64,000 nt of DNA from Cytobacillus firmus (GTDB lineage: Bacteria; Bacillota; Bacilli; Bacillales; Cytobacillaceae): positions 1,809,501 to 1,873,500 of the forward strand of contig NZ_CP086235.1 in NCBI RefSeq assembly GCF_023612095.1, given 5' to 3'. Under the pieces are notes generated by a model, which saw only the letters and a program-made list of their open reading frames with translations, did no database searches and was not told the origin of the DNA. Shown piece after piece: positions 8,567 to 17,640 of this stretch (the stretch's first letter is position 1; every line of letters starts with the position of its first letter). The translations under genes and the position numbers were made by a program.

Positions 8567-11524
8567 TTGCCGCCATCACTCAATATAAAGATAAATGGTA
8601 TAGAAATGAAGGCAGAACAGGATCAAACCGTTTTGCAGTTATTAAATGACAGCTCGATCGAAATTCCTCAGGTCTGCTTCCATCCCAGCCTGGGAGCAAT
8701 AGAAACCTGTGATGCCTGCATTGTTTCCGTGAATGGAGAACTTGTGCGGTCATGCTCCACGAAAATTAAAGATGGAGACGTAATCGATACGGTGGAACCT
8801 GATGTAAAACAGGCGCAGACCATTGCCATGGATAAAATTCTCTTTAATCATGAGCTGTATTGTACGGTTTGTGATTATAACAATGGGGGATGTGAAGTAC
8901 ATAATACGGTTAAGGCGATGAAAATCAATCATCAAAGCATCCCTTTTGATCATAAGCCATATGAAAAGGATGAATCTCATCCATTTTACAGATATGACCC
9001 GGATCAATGCATTCTTTGCGGCAGATGTGTGGAAGCCTGTCAGGATGTCCAGGTTACTGAAACCTTAACAATTGATTGGGAGAGACAGAGACCAAGAGTT
9101 ATTTGGGATAATGATGTGCCCATTAACGAGTCCTCCTGCGTTTCCTGTGGACACTGCTCCACTGTTTGTCCGTGTAATGCCATGATGGAAAAGGGGATGG
9201 AAGGCGAAGCAGGGTTTCTGACTGGCATAGCCAAAAACACCCTTCGTCCAATGATTGAAATCACTAAAAATGTTGAAACAGGGTATGGCTCCATCCTGGC
9301 GATTTCCGATATGGAAGCTGCTATGCGGGAAGAGAAAATAAAAAAGACCAAAACCGTCTGCACATATTGCGGGGTCGGCTGCAGCTTTGACGTATGGACA
9401 AAAGGCCGCGAAATATTGAAGGTTGAGCCTCAGGCAGAAGCGCCCGCCAATGGCATTTCTACCTGTGTAAAAGGGAAATTTGGCTGGGACTTTGTAAATA
9501 GTGAGGAACGTTTAACCAAACCGCTAATCAGGGAAGGCGATTCATTCCGTGAAGCAGAATGGGACGAAGCTCTGGACCTGATTGCCCGGAAATTTACAGA
9601 AATCAAAGAACAGCATGGCCCGGATGCGCTAAGCTTTATTACCTCCTCAAAATGCACCAATGAAGAATCGTATCTCATGCAGAAGCTTGGCAGGGCGGTT
9701 ATAGGAACGAACAATATTGATAATTGTTCAAGATATTGCCAGACTCCTGCAACGGTAGGCTTATTCCGGACAGTTGGATATGGCGGTGATGCAGGTTCTA
9801 TAGAAGATATTAAAAACTCCGCATTAGTGCTGATAATCGGCTCCAATACATCGGAATCCCACCCGGTTCTTTCCACCAGGGTAAAACGATCCCAGAAGCT
9901 TAACGGCCAGAAAGTTATCGTGGCTGACTTGAGGGAACACGAAATGGCAGAGCGTTCTGATCTGTTTGTGCGCCCTAGAGCCGGTACTGATATGGTATGG
10001 CTTTCTGCCATTACGAAATACATCATCGATCAGGGATGGGCAGATGAGATGTTTCTGCAGGAAAAAGTAAACGGTCTGGAAGAATTTACAGCAAATCTGG
10101 AGAAATATACACTTGAATTTGCTGAAGAAACAACCGGTATATCCAGAGATAATCTTATCAAAATGGCAGAAATGATTCATGAAGCCGATAGTGTTTCTGC
10201 ATTATGGGCTATGGGTGTCACACAGCATCTGGGAGGCAGTGATACAAGTACAGCCATTTCAAATCTCTTGCTTGTAACCGGCAATTACGCCAAGCCTGGT
10301 GCAGGTGCATATCCTTTGAGAGGCCATAACAATGTGCAGGGGGCAGGAGACTTCGGAAGCAGTCCTGATAATTTGCCTGGTTACCAAAAGGTATCAGATC
10401 CTGATGTGAGGAAGAAGTTCGCAAATGCCTGGGGTGTAAACCTTCCTGAAAAAGCCGGAATGAATAATCACGAGATGGTAGAAGGAGTTCATGAGGGACA
10501 GCTGAAAGCGATGTATCTGAAGGGCGAAGATATGGGGCTTGTGGATTCAAACATCAATTATGTGCAGGCTGCATTTGAGAAGCTTGATTTCTTTGTTGTC
10601 CAGGATATTTTCCTATCCCGTACAGCTGAGTTTGCAGATGTTGTTCTCCCGGCAAGTCCAAGCCTGGAAAAGGAAGGAACCTTCACGAACACAGAAAGAA
10701 GAATCCAGCGTCTATATCAGGCGTTTGAACCACTTGGAGATTCAAAGCCGGATTGGCAGATTATTACTGAAGTTGCGAATCGCCTGGGAGCAGGCTGGAC
10801 GTATACTCATCCAAGCGAAGTAATGGCTGAAGCAGCTAAGCTTATGCCTCTATACGCAGGCGTTACCTATGATAGATTGGAAGGCTATAATAGTCTGCAA
10901 TGGCCAGTCGCTGAGGACGGAACCGACACTCCCCTCCTCTATACGGATGGCTTCCCGTTCCCGGATGGCAAGGCAAGACTTTTTCCGGTAGATTGGACTC
11001 CTGCTCTGGAATTCCCGGCGGAATATGATATCCATGTCAATAATGGACGTCTCCTGGAGCATTTCCATGAAGGGAATATGACATATAAGTCAAAAGGAAT
11101 CAGCTCTAAAACACCGGAAGTGTTCCTTGAGGTTTCACCTGAGCTGGCCAAAGAGCGAGGCTTGAAGGACGGCACGCTAGTTCGCCTCACTTCACCGTAT
11201 GGCAATGTTAAAGTTAAATGCCATATAACCAACAGGGTTAAAGGAAAGGAAGTTTACCTTCCGATGAATGATAGAGGAGAAGCGGCCATAAATTTATTAA
11301 CAAGCAGCTATGCCGACAAGGATACTGATACACCGGCATATAAGGAAACAAAGGTAAAGCTTGAAATTCTAAGTGAAGAAGGCAGCAATCCGCTTCCTAG
11401 AATTAATCACCGCTATGGTAATCCGCAGCCGCAAATAGGTGTAAATGTCCAAAAGAAATGGGAAAGGAAAGATTATATTTTCCCGGGAGAATTGGTGAAA
11501 AAGGAGCGGAAGCAGCATGGCTAA
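8567..11524 (+). CDS. NAD-type formate dehydrogenase alpha subunit (YjgC/YrhE-like)
   Basis: About 985 residues. Formate dehydrogenase with a fused N-terminal electron-transfer arm: a 2Fe-2S ferredoxin domain (Cys in [18 protein letters not shown]), a His/Cys cluster site ([14 protein letters not shown]), two 4Fe-4S sites ([25 protein letters not shown]), the catalytic-domain 4Fe-4S site ([10 protein letters not shown]) and a molybdopterin domain ([17 protein letters not shown]). The residue equal to E. coli FdhF Sec140 is Cys (codon 9737-9739, [12 protein letters not shown]); the neighbouring His is Gln, as in the Staphylococcus/Bacillus subfamily. The TTG at 8567 has the better spacing to AAAGGATG; the ATG at 8558 touches the ribosome site. 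A TAAACGTTTA palindrome lies upstream (8497-8506). It forms an operon with the DUF1641 gene. Confidence 0.9.
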   Translation: MPPSLNIKINGIEMKAEQDQTVLQLLNDSSIEIPQVCFHPSLGAIETCDACIVSVNGELVRSCSTKIKDGDVIDTVEPDVKQAQTIAMDKILFNHELYCTVCDYNNGGCEVHNTVKAMKINHQSIPFDHKPYEKDESHPFYRYDPDQCILCGRCVEACQDVQVTETLTIDWERQRPRVIWDNDVPINESSCVSCGHCSTVCPCNAMMEKGMEGEAGFLTGIAKNTLRPMIEITKNVETGYGSILAISDMEAAMREEKIKKTKTVCTYCGVGCSFDVWTKGREILKVEPQAEAPANGISTCVKGKFGWDFVNSEERLTKPLIREGDSFREAEWDEALDLIARKFTEIKEQHGPDALSFITSSKCTNEESYLMQKLGRAVIGTNNIDNCSRYCQTPATVGLFRTVGYGGDAGSIEDIKNSALVLIIGSNTSESHPVLSTRVKRSQKLNGQKVIVADLREHEMAERSDLFVRPRAGTDMVWLSAITKYIIDQGWADEMFLQEKVNGLEEFTANLEKYTLEFAEETTGISRDNLIKMAEMIHEADSVSALWAMGVTQHLGGSDTSTAISNLLLVTGNYAKPGAGAYPLRGHNNVQGAGDFGSSPDNLPGYQKVSDPDVRKKFANAWGVNLPEKAGMNNHEMVEGVHEGQLKAMYLKGEDMGLVDSNINYVQAAFEKLDFFVVQDIFLSRTAEFADVVLPASPSLEKEGTFTNTERRIQRLYQAFEPLGDSKPDWQIITEVANRLGAGWTYTHPSEVMAEAAKLMPLYAGVTYDRLEGYNSLQWPVAEDGTDTPLLYTDGFPFPDGKARLFPVDWTPALEFPAEYDIHVNNGRLLEHFHEGNMTYKSKGISSKTPEVFLEVSPELAKERGLKDGTLVRLTSPYGNVKVKCHITNRVKGKEVYLPMNDRGEAAINLLTSSYADKDTDTPAYKETKVKLEILSEEGSNPLPRINHRYGNPQPQIGVNVQKKWERKDYIFPGELVKKERKQHG

Positions 11525-12083
11525 AGCGATTAATAACATCAAGCGTTTTGAATTGTCACCCGAGGATAAACGAAAAAAAGACCTGGAAGAAGTGGAGAAT
11601 GCCCTCATAGAAAATAAGGAACCTATACTTGAGCTTCTGACAGCGGTCGGACATATGCATGACCGGGGAGTCCTCTCATTATTGAATGGCCTGTTTGGGC
11701 AGGGAGATAAAGTTTTAAATGTCCTTGTTAAAGCATTAGACAAACCAGAAGCAACAAATACAATAAAAAACCTGCTTCTTATGGTTGGAACCCTCGGTAC
11801 CATAAATGTCCAGCAGCTTGAACCCTTGCTGTTAAAATTAAATTCTGGTATTGCAAGAGTAGCGGATTATAAAGAAACCGACGAAAAAACAAGCTACTTT
11901 GATCTTGTCAGGGCACTGAAAGATCCGGAAGTCAATCGGGCAGTTACCCTCCTGATCACCTTCTTAAAAGGAATGGGAGAAGATACAAGCGCTATGGAAA
12001 GAAACACCCAGCTTCCAGAAGATCAGAAATTACACAAAATGGAAAATAACGAAAGTGATGTTCCTCCAAACAAAAGAGAATGA
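11517..12083 (+). CDS. DUF1641 protein, formate dehydrogenase partner (YjgD/YrhD-like)
   Basis: 188 residues, with ATG 11517 overlapping the end of the dehydrogenase gene by 8 bases, so translation is coupled. The DUF1641 core is the Gly-rich helical stretch [20 protein letters not shown] followed by [20 protein letters not shown]. Proteins of this family always sit beside FdhF-like genes in Bacillus and Staphylococcus and are thought to be a small subunit or assembly partner; the biochemical role is not established. The charged C-terminal tail is probably disordered. Confidence 0.85.
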   Translation: MAKAINNIKRFELSPEDKRKKDLEEVENALIENKEPILELLTAVGHMHDRGVLSLLNGLFGQGDKVLNVLVKALDKPEATNTIKNLLLMVGTLGTINVQQLEPLLLKLNSGIARVADYKETDEKTSYFDLVRALKDPEVNRAVTLLITFLKGMGEDTSAMERNTQLPEDQKLHKMENNESDVPPNKRE

Positions 12084-12086
12084 AAG

Positions 12087-12124
12087 AAAGCCAGTGACCG
12101 CTAATCAGGTCACTGGCTTTTTTT
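12087..12124 (+). terminator. Terminator after the formate dehydrogenase operon
   Basis: Perfect 13-bp stem (12087-12099 with 12108-12120), 8-base loop, run of Ts. Confidence 0.92.
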
Positions 12125-12305
12125 ATCGAATACAACTAATAGGTATATAGACTCAAATTTTTACAATATTATCTTATAAACCAAAAATATAGCAGAATTT
12201 TGTGGAAAAATGGAAAACCATGTACTAGAATTGCAATAAGGAAAGATAAATAGGTGAACCCAATACATACATCATTTGAGAAGATATTAGAAAGAGGGTA
12301 ATGAA

Positions 12306-13211
12306 GTGGGCATCATAAATGAAGGTAGTTTCATTGAAACAGTCCACATGAAAGGGTTACAAATCTCCCTGATTGCTTCGGGGGATGGGACAGAGGTTAT
12401 TTATCACAGGCTGGAGCCAGATGCAAGGTGGGGACTGGAACCCTTAGAAGGCGGTGAATCGCTGGAATATCTTCATATGCTATCCGGTGAACTGCTATTA
12501 AAAGATTCTAATGGGGAAAAAACGTTAAGACCTGGTGATTCGTTCCAAAGATGCCCTGTTACTGAACATCATATTTTTCAATCAATAGGTCAATCTGAAT
12601 TTTTATATGTAACCTCTAATCCAGTATTTCATTACTATAGCAAAGTGACAAATGAATTAAGAGAGTTGGTCATATCAATTGAAGAAAAAGATGGATATAC
12701 AAGTGACCATTGCGATCGAATTACTAAAATGTCAATGCTCATGGCTGACGCGCTTGATTTAAATTCCCGGCAAATTTTGAAACTTAATCTTGCTGCATTC
12801 TTGCATGATATAGGAAAAGTAAAGGTGCCACTAGAGATTCTTCAAAAACCGGGTAAATTAACCTCTGATGAGTGGGAGTTAATGAAACAGCATTCGACGT
12901 TTGGACGCGAAATATTACAAGAAACAGGGCTGCCGAGTTTAATAGAAGCAGGAGAAGTGGTAGAGCAGCATCATGAAAGATTTGATGGCACAGGGTATCC
13001 CATAGGACTTAAAGGGGATGAAATTGCAATAGAGGCTGCCATTATTTCCGTTGTAGACTCATTTGATGCAATGACTACTGATCGTGTTTATCAGAAAGGC
13101 AGAAGTGTAACTGAAGCAATAGATGAACTTATACAAAATCGGGGTACCATGTACAATCCAGAGATCGTTGATATATTTATTAAAATAAAAGAAAAATTAG
13201 TAAAAATTTGA
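12306..13211 (+). CDS. Cupin-HD-GYP protein, probable c-di-GMP phosphodiesterase
   Basis: 301 residues starting at GTG 12306 after AGAGGG. Residues about 30-110 form a cupin-like beta-barrel (GGESLEYLHMLSGELLL, LRPGDSFQ). Residues about 125-295 form an HD-GYP domain with the metal-binding HDIGK, the HHERFDGTGYP signature and DSFDAMTTDRVYQ. HD-GYP enzymes hydrolyse cyclic di-GMP; the cupin probably senses a small ligand. There is no GGDEF or receiver domain, so it would act as a stand-alone input-output protein. The next gene starts 13 bases on and is probably in the same operon. Confidence 0.85.
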   Translation: MGIINEGSFIETVHMKGLQISLIASGDGTEVIYHRLEPDARWGLEPLEGGESLEYLHMLSGELLLKDSNGEKTLRPGDSFQRCPVTEHHIFQSIGQSEFLYVTSNPVFHYYSKVTNELRELVISIEEKDGYTSDHCDRITKMSMLMADALDLNSRQILKLNLAAFLHDIGKVKVPLEILQKPGKLTSDEWELMKQHSTFGREILQETGLPSLIEAGEVVEQHHERFDGTGYPIGLKGDEIAIEAAIISVVDSFDAMTTDRVYQKGRSVTEAIDELIQNRGTMYNPEIVDIFIKIKEKLVKI

Positions 13212-13224
13212 AGGGGGAATAATA

Positions 13225-13545
13225 ATGAAGAAAGCAGCAATTGTTCTATTAAGTTTGATGTTATTACTTGTATTCAACGCGAAGACGTCGGAGGCTGCAT
13301 ATTTACCTGAATATGATAAATATGTAGAAGTGTCTTATGAACAAGCTAGATATATTGCCGATTTAATGGGTCTCCAAGATTATGAATTAGGAGAAGAAAC
13401 AGCAAGGTTGTCATTTGAATTGCAGGAAAAGTTGATTGTAAAGATAGAAAAAATCCTGAAAACGGAAATTGACCATTATTACATCTGGTTAACCGTAGAT
13501 GGAGAAACGGTTCTGGGTATAGATCCTCCACATCCAATGTTTTAG
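13225..13545 (+). CDS. Small secreted protein, unknown
   Basis: 106 residues. The signal peptide is MKKAAIVLLSLMLLLVFNAK, with cleavage probably near SEA-AY. The mature part is acidic with a central helical region (SYEQARYIADLMGLQDYEL) and C-terminal beta strands (HYYIWLTVDGETVLGID). AAGGGGG precedes the ATG. It follows the cupin-HD-GYP gene by 13 bases. I do not recognise the family. Confidence 0.7.
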   Translation: MKKAAIVLLSLMLLLVFNAKTSEAAYLPEYDKYVEVSYEQARYIADLMGLQDYELGEETARLSFELQEKLIVKIEKILKTEIDHYYIWLTVDGETVLGIDPPHPMF

Positions 13546-13548
13546 GAG

Positions 13549-13585
13549 AAAGCAAGTTAAAGCGTATGCTTTAACTTGCTTTTTG
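13549..13585 (+). terminator. Terminator between convergent genes
   Basis: Perfect stem AAAGCAAGTTAAAGC / GCTTTAACTTGCTTT around a GTAT loop, then Ts. Confidence 0.92.
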
Positions 13586-13613
13586 TTTTCCTGAACTAAT
13601 GGCAAAAAGTCTA

Positions 13614-14408
13614 TTAAACGTTCTTCTCAAAAACTATTCTTTCAGGATGCGAGTAAACATTAAAAGACTGACCGCGAATAAAGCCAACAGCTGTAATATT
13701 CAGGTCTTCTGCCAGCTTGATGGCTAAATCAGTCGGTGCTGATTTTGATAGAATGATGCCAACGCCAATTTTTGCGGCTTTAAGCAGAACTTCAGATGAG
13801 ATTCTGCCGCTGAATGCAATGACTTTATCCCTTACAGGAATCCTGTTCTCAATGCAATACCCAAGGATTTTATCCAGAGCATTATGCCGCCCAATATCTG
13901 TTCTGCTGAGGATCAATTCCTCTGCAGAAAATAAAGCCGCATTATGCACTCCGCCTGTTTCATGAAAAGTCATGCTGCCATCCTGAAGCTGCTGCATAAA
14001 TGAAATGCACTGATTGGGAGTCAGGGTCAGCTTTGATGTAGAAGTCCTGGCTGTCCTGGCATCGTTATGAAAGTAAAATTGCCTGCTCTTTCCGCAGCAT
14101 GAACCGATAAATCGTTTAGAGTGAAACTCATGGCTTGCTGTAGAAGTTTGGGTATGTAATTCGACATAAGCAAATCCCTTGTTTTCATCTATTTGAATAC
14201 TCTTTATTTCCTCATATCTTCTAATAAAGCCTTCAGAAGCCAAAAAGCCGATTGTCAATTCCCGAATTTTCGAAGGGCTGCAGACCATCGTTGCGAACTC
14301 TTCTCCGTTGAGATGAATTGTGAGCGGATGTTCAGAAACAATAGAATCTTCTGCTTCCTGCAGGACATCATTCTCAAATCTGACAATCTTTCTGCTGCTA
14401 ATATCCAT
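13614..14408 (-). CDS. fdhD: FdhD, formate dehydrogenase accessory sulfurtransferase
   Basis: 264 residues. FdhD moves sulfur from a cysteine desulfurase to the molybdenum cofactor of formate dehydrogenase, making the bis-MGD sulfido ligand. Visible motifs: the sulfur-carrying cysteine pair in GSCCGKSRQ, the HETGGVHNAALF cofactor-binding stretch, TDIGRHNALDK, and the C-terminal FSGRISSEVLLKAAKIG and SKSAPTDLAIKLAE. TAGGAGGAAGT precedes the ATG. It lies 1.5 kb from the formate dehydrogenase operon that it serves. Confidence 0.95.
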   Translation of the reverse strand: MDISSRKIVRFENDVLQEAEDSIVSEHPLTIHLNGEEFATMVCSPSKIRELTIGFLASEGFIRRYEEIKSIQIDENKGFAYVELHTQTSTASHEFHSKRFIGSCCGKSRQFYFHNDARTARTSTSKLTLTPNQCISFMQQLQDGSMTFHETGGVHNAALFSAEELILSRTDIGRHNALDKILGYCIENRIPVRDKVIAFSGRISSEVLLKAAKIGVGIILSKSAPTDLAIKLAEDLNITAVGFIRGQSFNVYSHPERIVFEKNV

Positions 14409-14585
14409 AATACTTCCTCCTAGAACCTTTCGACTAACAAAATATTAGCATATAATTTCAGTAATACAAGAAATTAAGATTGTATGGTTTGACAATTATT
14501 GTATTAATTGATTAACTTATTAAAGTGTGTACGGACTTATATAAATGAGATTATACATGAAATAAGAGTATATGAGGGCTGGAAT

Positions 14586-14945
14586 ATGAACAAATATGAA
14601 GCTGAATTCAGTAACTTAGTGCGCTCCTTCAGGAAAAAACATATGGGCAAAGGACCAAGCAAAGTCAGGACTACGTTCTGCAAAAATTGGGCTATTTGTG
14701 AAATGGAAGGGAATTTATCTCCTGTAGAAAAATTTATAGCGAGTGCAGACGAAGGGAAACAAATGCTTCGGGCTGCCAGAACTGAGATGGTCAAGGAAAT
14801 GTATAAAAAGAATCGGCCGGCAGAAATGGAAGATTTTTTGCAGGCAAGGCTAATAGACCTTTTTGTGGATATTGATATAGAACGGGATTTTGGAATGTCA
14901 GTATTTGTATTCGATCAGGACATTCAAAGCAAGTTTATGGAATAA
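14586..14945 (+). CDS. MpsC/DUF2294 family protein
   Basis: 119 residues, ATG 14586 after GAGGG; the upstream in-frame extension has no ribosome site. DUF2294 hallmarks are KKHMGKGPSKVRTTFCKNWA, a hydrophobic strand region and DLFVDIDIERDFGMSVFVFD. The family is named for MpsC, linked to sodium-translocating membrane potential systems (MpsAB, DUF2309) in Firmicutes, though no mpsAB gene is visible here. The gene is divergent from fdhD, and family members often sit near formate dehydrogenase genes. Exact role unknown. Confidence 0.8.
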   Translation: MNKYEAEFSNLVRSFRKKHMGKGPSKVRTTFCKNWAICEMEGNLSPVEKFIASADEGKQMLRAARTEMVKEMYKKNRPAEMEDFLQARLIDLFVDIDIERDFGMSVFVFDQDIQSKFME

Positions 14946-14992
14946 AAAGACTGAAATCTGGAAGATATATTCTGGATTCCAGCCTTTTTTAT
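14943..14992 (+). terminator. Probable terminator after the MpsC-family gene
   Basis: Imperfect stem between AAAAGACTGAAATC and GGATTCCAGCCTTTT, followed by a T-rich tail. Confidence 0.55.
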
Positions 14993-15106
14993 TTTTTTAG
15001 TATCCTTCTTATATCTCACATTCGGTTTCTTTGTTGTGTAAAATAGGGAATTATGTCACATAAGAATGGCGAAAAAAGGGGTTTAATGTCACGTTTGAAA
15101 TATTTT

Positions 15107-15150
15107 TGTAATATTACTCTAACAAGTCTGTCAAATAAGGATGGTATAAT
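15107..15150 (+). promoter_or_regulatory. WalR-like box and promoter of the cwlO homologue
   Basis: TGTAAT-attac-TCTAAC (15107-15123) matches the WalR consensus of two TGTWAH hexamers five bases apart with one mismatch. It overlaps the expected -35 position of a TATAAT -10 box at 15145-15150. About 100 bases of leader separate this promoter from the start codon. The gap 14946-15266 otherwise shows no gene. Confidence 0.65.
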
Positions 15151-15266
15151 CCTCCATGGAAAGACAAATTTACTAGAGACGATACTGAAAAGATAAACAT
15201 AGATAAATAGTTTGATAAACGGCTGTATAATAGACCGAGTACATATTAGAAAGCAGGGTAATGACT

Positions 15267-16550
15267 TTGAAAAAAAGACTCCTCGTTTTAAATACGACAA
15301 TTATTCTTGGGCTTGGAAGCGCTTTTTCAATCCCGGGTGTAAATGCTGAATCAATTAATAAGCTCGAGAATCAAAAAAGCCAAATCCAGCAGCAGCGCTC
15401 CAATTTGCAGGCTACATTGGCTGAAGCTGATAAGGAACTGGTAAGTGTACTTGAAGAAATTGCAGAGTTAAATGCTAAAATTACTAAAGTTGAAAAAGCA
15501 ATTGAAGATAATAATAAATTAATAGCAGAAACGGAAACTAATATTGCCAGCACAAAAGCCGAAGTAGATCAATTGAAGGAAGACATGGCGATTATCCAGG
15601 AAAGAATTGAAAAGAGGAGTGCGATCCTTAAGCAGCGTGCACAATCTTTCCAGGAAAGCGGCGGAACCGTTGCATACCTGGATGTTCTTCTTGGGGCTTC
15701 CAGTTTCAGTGATTTCGTTGACCGTGTCGGTGCAGTAACTACGTTTGTTCAGGCGGACAAAGAATTACTGGAAGAGCAGGAACAGGATAAAAAAGCTTTT
15801 GAAGAAAAGAAGGCTGCAGTGGAAGAAGAACTTGCAGGATTAACAAGCATGATGACTGAATTAAAAGGCATGCAGGCTACTATGGAAGAGCAAAAACAGC
15901 AAAACAGCTCCTTAATCCAGCAGTTAAAAGAAAAGGAAAACTCTATTGCCGATAAAAAGGCAAAGCTGAAGAGTGAAGATGTCAAATATGCATCATTGAT
16001 TGCTCAAATTGAACAAAGCATTGCGGCCCAGACAGCACCGGCAGCCCAGTCTGAGACTTCAACACCATCTCGCTCAGCTGCTGTGAATAAGCAAAAACCT
16101 GCTGCCCAGAAAACAAAAGGCTCAAGCACCTCTGCACCAAAGCCAAGCGTTAATGGCGGAAGCGCAATCAGCATTGTTACAACTGCAGGTAATAAATATA
16201 TCGGTAATTCTGTTTATGTGTTTGGCGGCGGCAGAAATGCTTATGATATCGCAAATGGAAGATTCGATTGCTCAGGCTTTGTACACTGGTCGTTCTCCCA
16301 GGCAGGAATCAGTGTTGGAGCTAGCACAGATTCCCTTAAATTTGCTGGACGCCAGGTTTCAGCAAGCGAGATGAGAGCAGGAGACCTTGTTTTCTTTGAT
16401 ACCTACAAGAGGGACGGACATGTAGGCATTTACCTCGGCGGCGGTAAATTTATCGGTTCCCAAAGCTCTACGGGTGTTGCGATTGCAAATATGTCAAGCG
16501 GCTATTGGAAAACTAAGTTTAACGGCCGTGTTGTACGCGTGATAAATTAA
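15267..16550 (+). CDS. cwlO: CwlO-type D,L-endopeptidase with NlpC/P60 domain
   Basis: About 427 residues. Signal peptide (KKRLLVLNTTIILGLGSAF, cleavage near VNA-ES), then a long coiled coil (residues about 30-250, with the PcsB-like segment YLDVLLGASSFSDFVDRVGA), a low-complexity Ser/Ala/Pro linker, and a C-terminal NlpC/P60 domain with catalytic Cys in GRFDCSGFVHWSF and His in DGHVGIYLGGG. The family cuts the D-Glu to diaminopimelate bond of peptidoglycan stems to allow growth of the lateral wall. The TTG at 15267 gives a normal signal peptide and better spacing to GCAGGG; the ATG at 15261 is nearly on that site. In B. subtilis cwlO is controlled by WalR and its coiled coil by FtsEX. Confidence 0.9.
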   Translation: MKKRLLVLNTTIILGLGSAFSIPGVNAESINKLENQKSQIQQQRSNLQATLAEADKELVSVLEEIAELNAKITKVEKAIEDNNKLIAETETNIASTKAEVDQLKEDMAIIQERIEKRSAILKQRAQSFQESGGTVAYLDVLLGASSFSDFVDRVGAVTTFVQADKELLEEQEQDKKAFEEKKAAVEEELAGLTSMMTELKGMQATMEEQKQQNSSLIQQLKEKENSIADKKAKLKSEDVKYASLIAQIEQSIAAQTAPAAQSETSTPSRSAAVNKQKPAAQKTKGSSTSAPKPSVNGGSAISIVTTAGNKYIGNSVYVFGGGRNAYDIANGRFDCSGFVHWSFSQAGISVGASTDSLKFAGRQVSASEMRAGDLVFFDTYKRDGHVGIYLGGGKFIGSQSSTGVAIANMSSGYWKTKFNGRVVRVIN

Positions 16551-16558
16551 TGAAATGG

Positions 16559-16598
16559 ACCTGACTTCCATGTGAAAACGTGGAAGTCAGGTTTTTTT
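16559..16598 (+). terminator. Terminator after cwlO
   Basis: ACCTGACTTCCA / TGGAAGTCAGGT stem, T-tail. Confidence 0.9.
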
Positions 16599-16606
16599 GT
16601 TTGATC

Positions 16607-16744
16607 CTATTTGAGTCAGAGGCAGAACCAGGTTCGGACTTAAGTTATCGAATTTGCAGCTACTGAGTCAGAAGTTACTCCAGGTTCGGACACAGTTTAC
16701 AAGATTTCCTCTATTTGAGTCAGAAGTTCCCCCAGCGCCCAAAC
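16607..16744. repeat. Three imperfect direct repeats of about 52 bases
   Basis: Units at 16607-16659, 16660-16710 and a truncated one at 16711-16744. Each starts CTAnTGAGTCAGA and the first two contain CCAGGTTCGGAC. No ORF is present. This fills most of the 16551-16884 gap and resembles decaying tandem intergenic repeats of some Bacillaceae. Confidence 0.7.
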
Positions 16745-16830
16745 AAAAACCCCACCCATTCAAACTTGCGAATTTTTAATAAATTCAAAATATTTTATTG
16801 ATTATTACAATTAAGCATGATTAAATAGTA

Positions 16831-16842
16831 AATAACAAACAA
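16831..16842 (-). promoter_or_regulatory. Half-site of the glycolate operator before the gntR gene
   Basis: AATAACAAACAA equals one arm of the longer operator found at 17605, 21904 and 26042; the other arm is degenerate. Suggests autoregulation. Confidence 0.4.
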
Positions 16843-16884
16843 CTTATCAGATATGTGATGTCTGTAAAGGAAGGAGTCGTGAGG

Positions 16885-17577
16885 ATGGATGTGAAAAAGA
16901 TCTCAACGCGAAAAATATCTGAGATTGCTGCTGAGCAAATTGAAGATATGATTGCCAAAGGATCCTTTAAACCTGGAGATAAGCTCCCTTCAGTAAGAGA
17001 GCTGTGTGAATTATTTGGTGTCGGACGGTCAGCTGTCAGAGACGCCTTAACCTCTTTGCAGGGCAAAGGGATTGTGCAGGTTAAGCAGGGGGAAGGCACT
17101 TATATAACCAGATTTGATTCCTCAAAGCTGTTTAACAATCTGCATTTGCATCCGGATATAAAAGACATCCAGGAGTTGTTCCAGGCAAGAAAAATGGTGG
17201 AAACAGGGCTTGCTGAAATGGCAGCTGCCAATCGATCGGAAGAGGATTTGGCACTGATGAAGGAGCAGATTTCCGATGCAGCCATCCATGGATGGGAGGA
17301 GGATTACCAGTTTCATATGGCGATAGCCCGTGCAGCAGGTAATGATATCCTTATCCAATTTGTGCAGTTCATTTCTGAAACATTGAAAAAGTCCATGATT
17401 GATTTTCATCATTACCTCGAAACACGGCCTGACATTGCGAGAAAAATTGAGGAACAGCATTTGGAAATCTATTTGTCTATTAAAAATAAGCAGCCCGATC
17501 AGGCATATAAAAACATGGTTGACCATTTGGAATTGGTCGAAAAGCTTTTGCAGATGAGTATCCTTCAGGAGCAATGA
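16885..17577 (+). CDS. FadR-subfamily GntR regulator of glycolate/lactate use (GlcC/LutR-like)
   Basis: 230 residues. A winged helix fills residues about 5-75 (SEIAAEQIEDMIAKGSFKPG, LPSVRELCELFGVGRSAVRDAL) and an FCD effector domain residues about 90-225 (ARKMVETGLAEMAAANR, DYQFHMAIARAAGNDILIQF), with metal-binding His in FHMAI and HLE. ATG 16885 is preferred after AAGGAG (16870-16875). The gene directly precedes the glycolate oxidase genes, and a near-palindromic site occurs before those genes, malate synthase and the permease, so this is their likely regulator. Whether it activates or represses cannot be told from sequence. Confidence 0.85.
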   Translation: MDVKKISTRKISEIAAEQIEDMIAKGSFKPGDKLPSVRELCELFGVGRSAVRDALTSLQGKGIVQVKQGEGTYITRFDSSKLFNNLHLHPDIKDIQELFQARKMVETGLAEMAAANRSEEDLALMKEQISDAAIHGWEEDYQFHMAIARAAGNDILIQFVQFISETLKKSMIDFHHYLETRPDIARKIEEQHLEIYLSIKNKQPDQAYKNMVDHLELVEKLLQMSILQEQ

Positions 17578-17604
17578 TGTTTTTTTTGAATAATACCAGA
17601 AACA

Positions 17605-17625
17605 TTGTTTGTTATTACGAAACAA
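17605..17625. promoter_or_regulatory. Operator candidate before the glycolate oxidase operon
   Basis: 21-bp near-palindrome; read on the minus strand its core is TGTTTCGTAATAACAAACA. It lies 15 bases before the probable start codon, between the regulator gene and the oxidase genes. Confidence 0.7.
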
Positions 17626-17640
17626 GAGGCGGTGGATAGG

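Noticed and set aside
9737..9739. Possible selenocysteine position in formate dehydrogenase
   Set aside because: The codon is TGC (Cys), not TGA, so no recoding is needed.
9430..10026. 198-codon minus-strand ORF inside the formate dehydrogenase gene
   Set aside because: Shadow of the coding strand; composition follows the real gene's codon bias.
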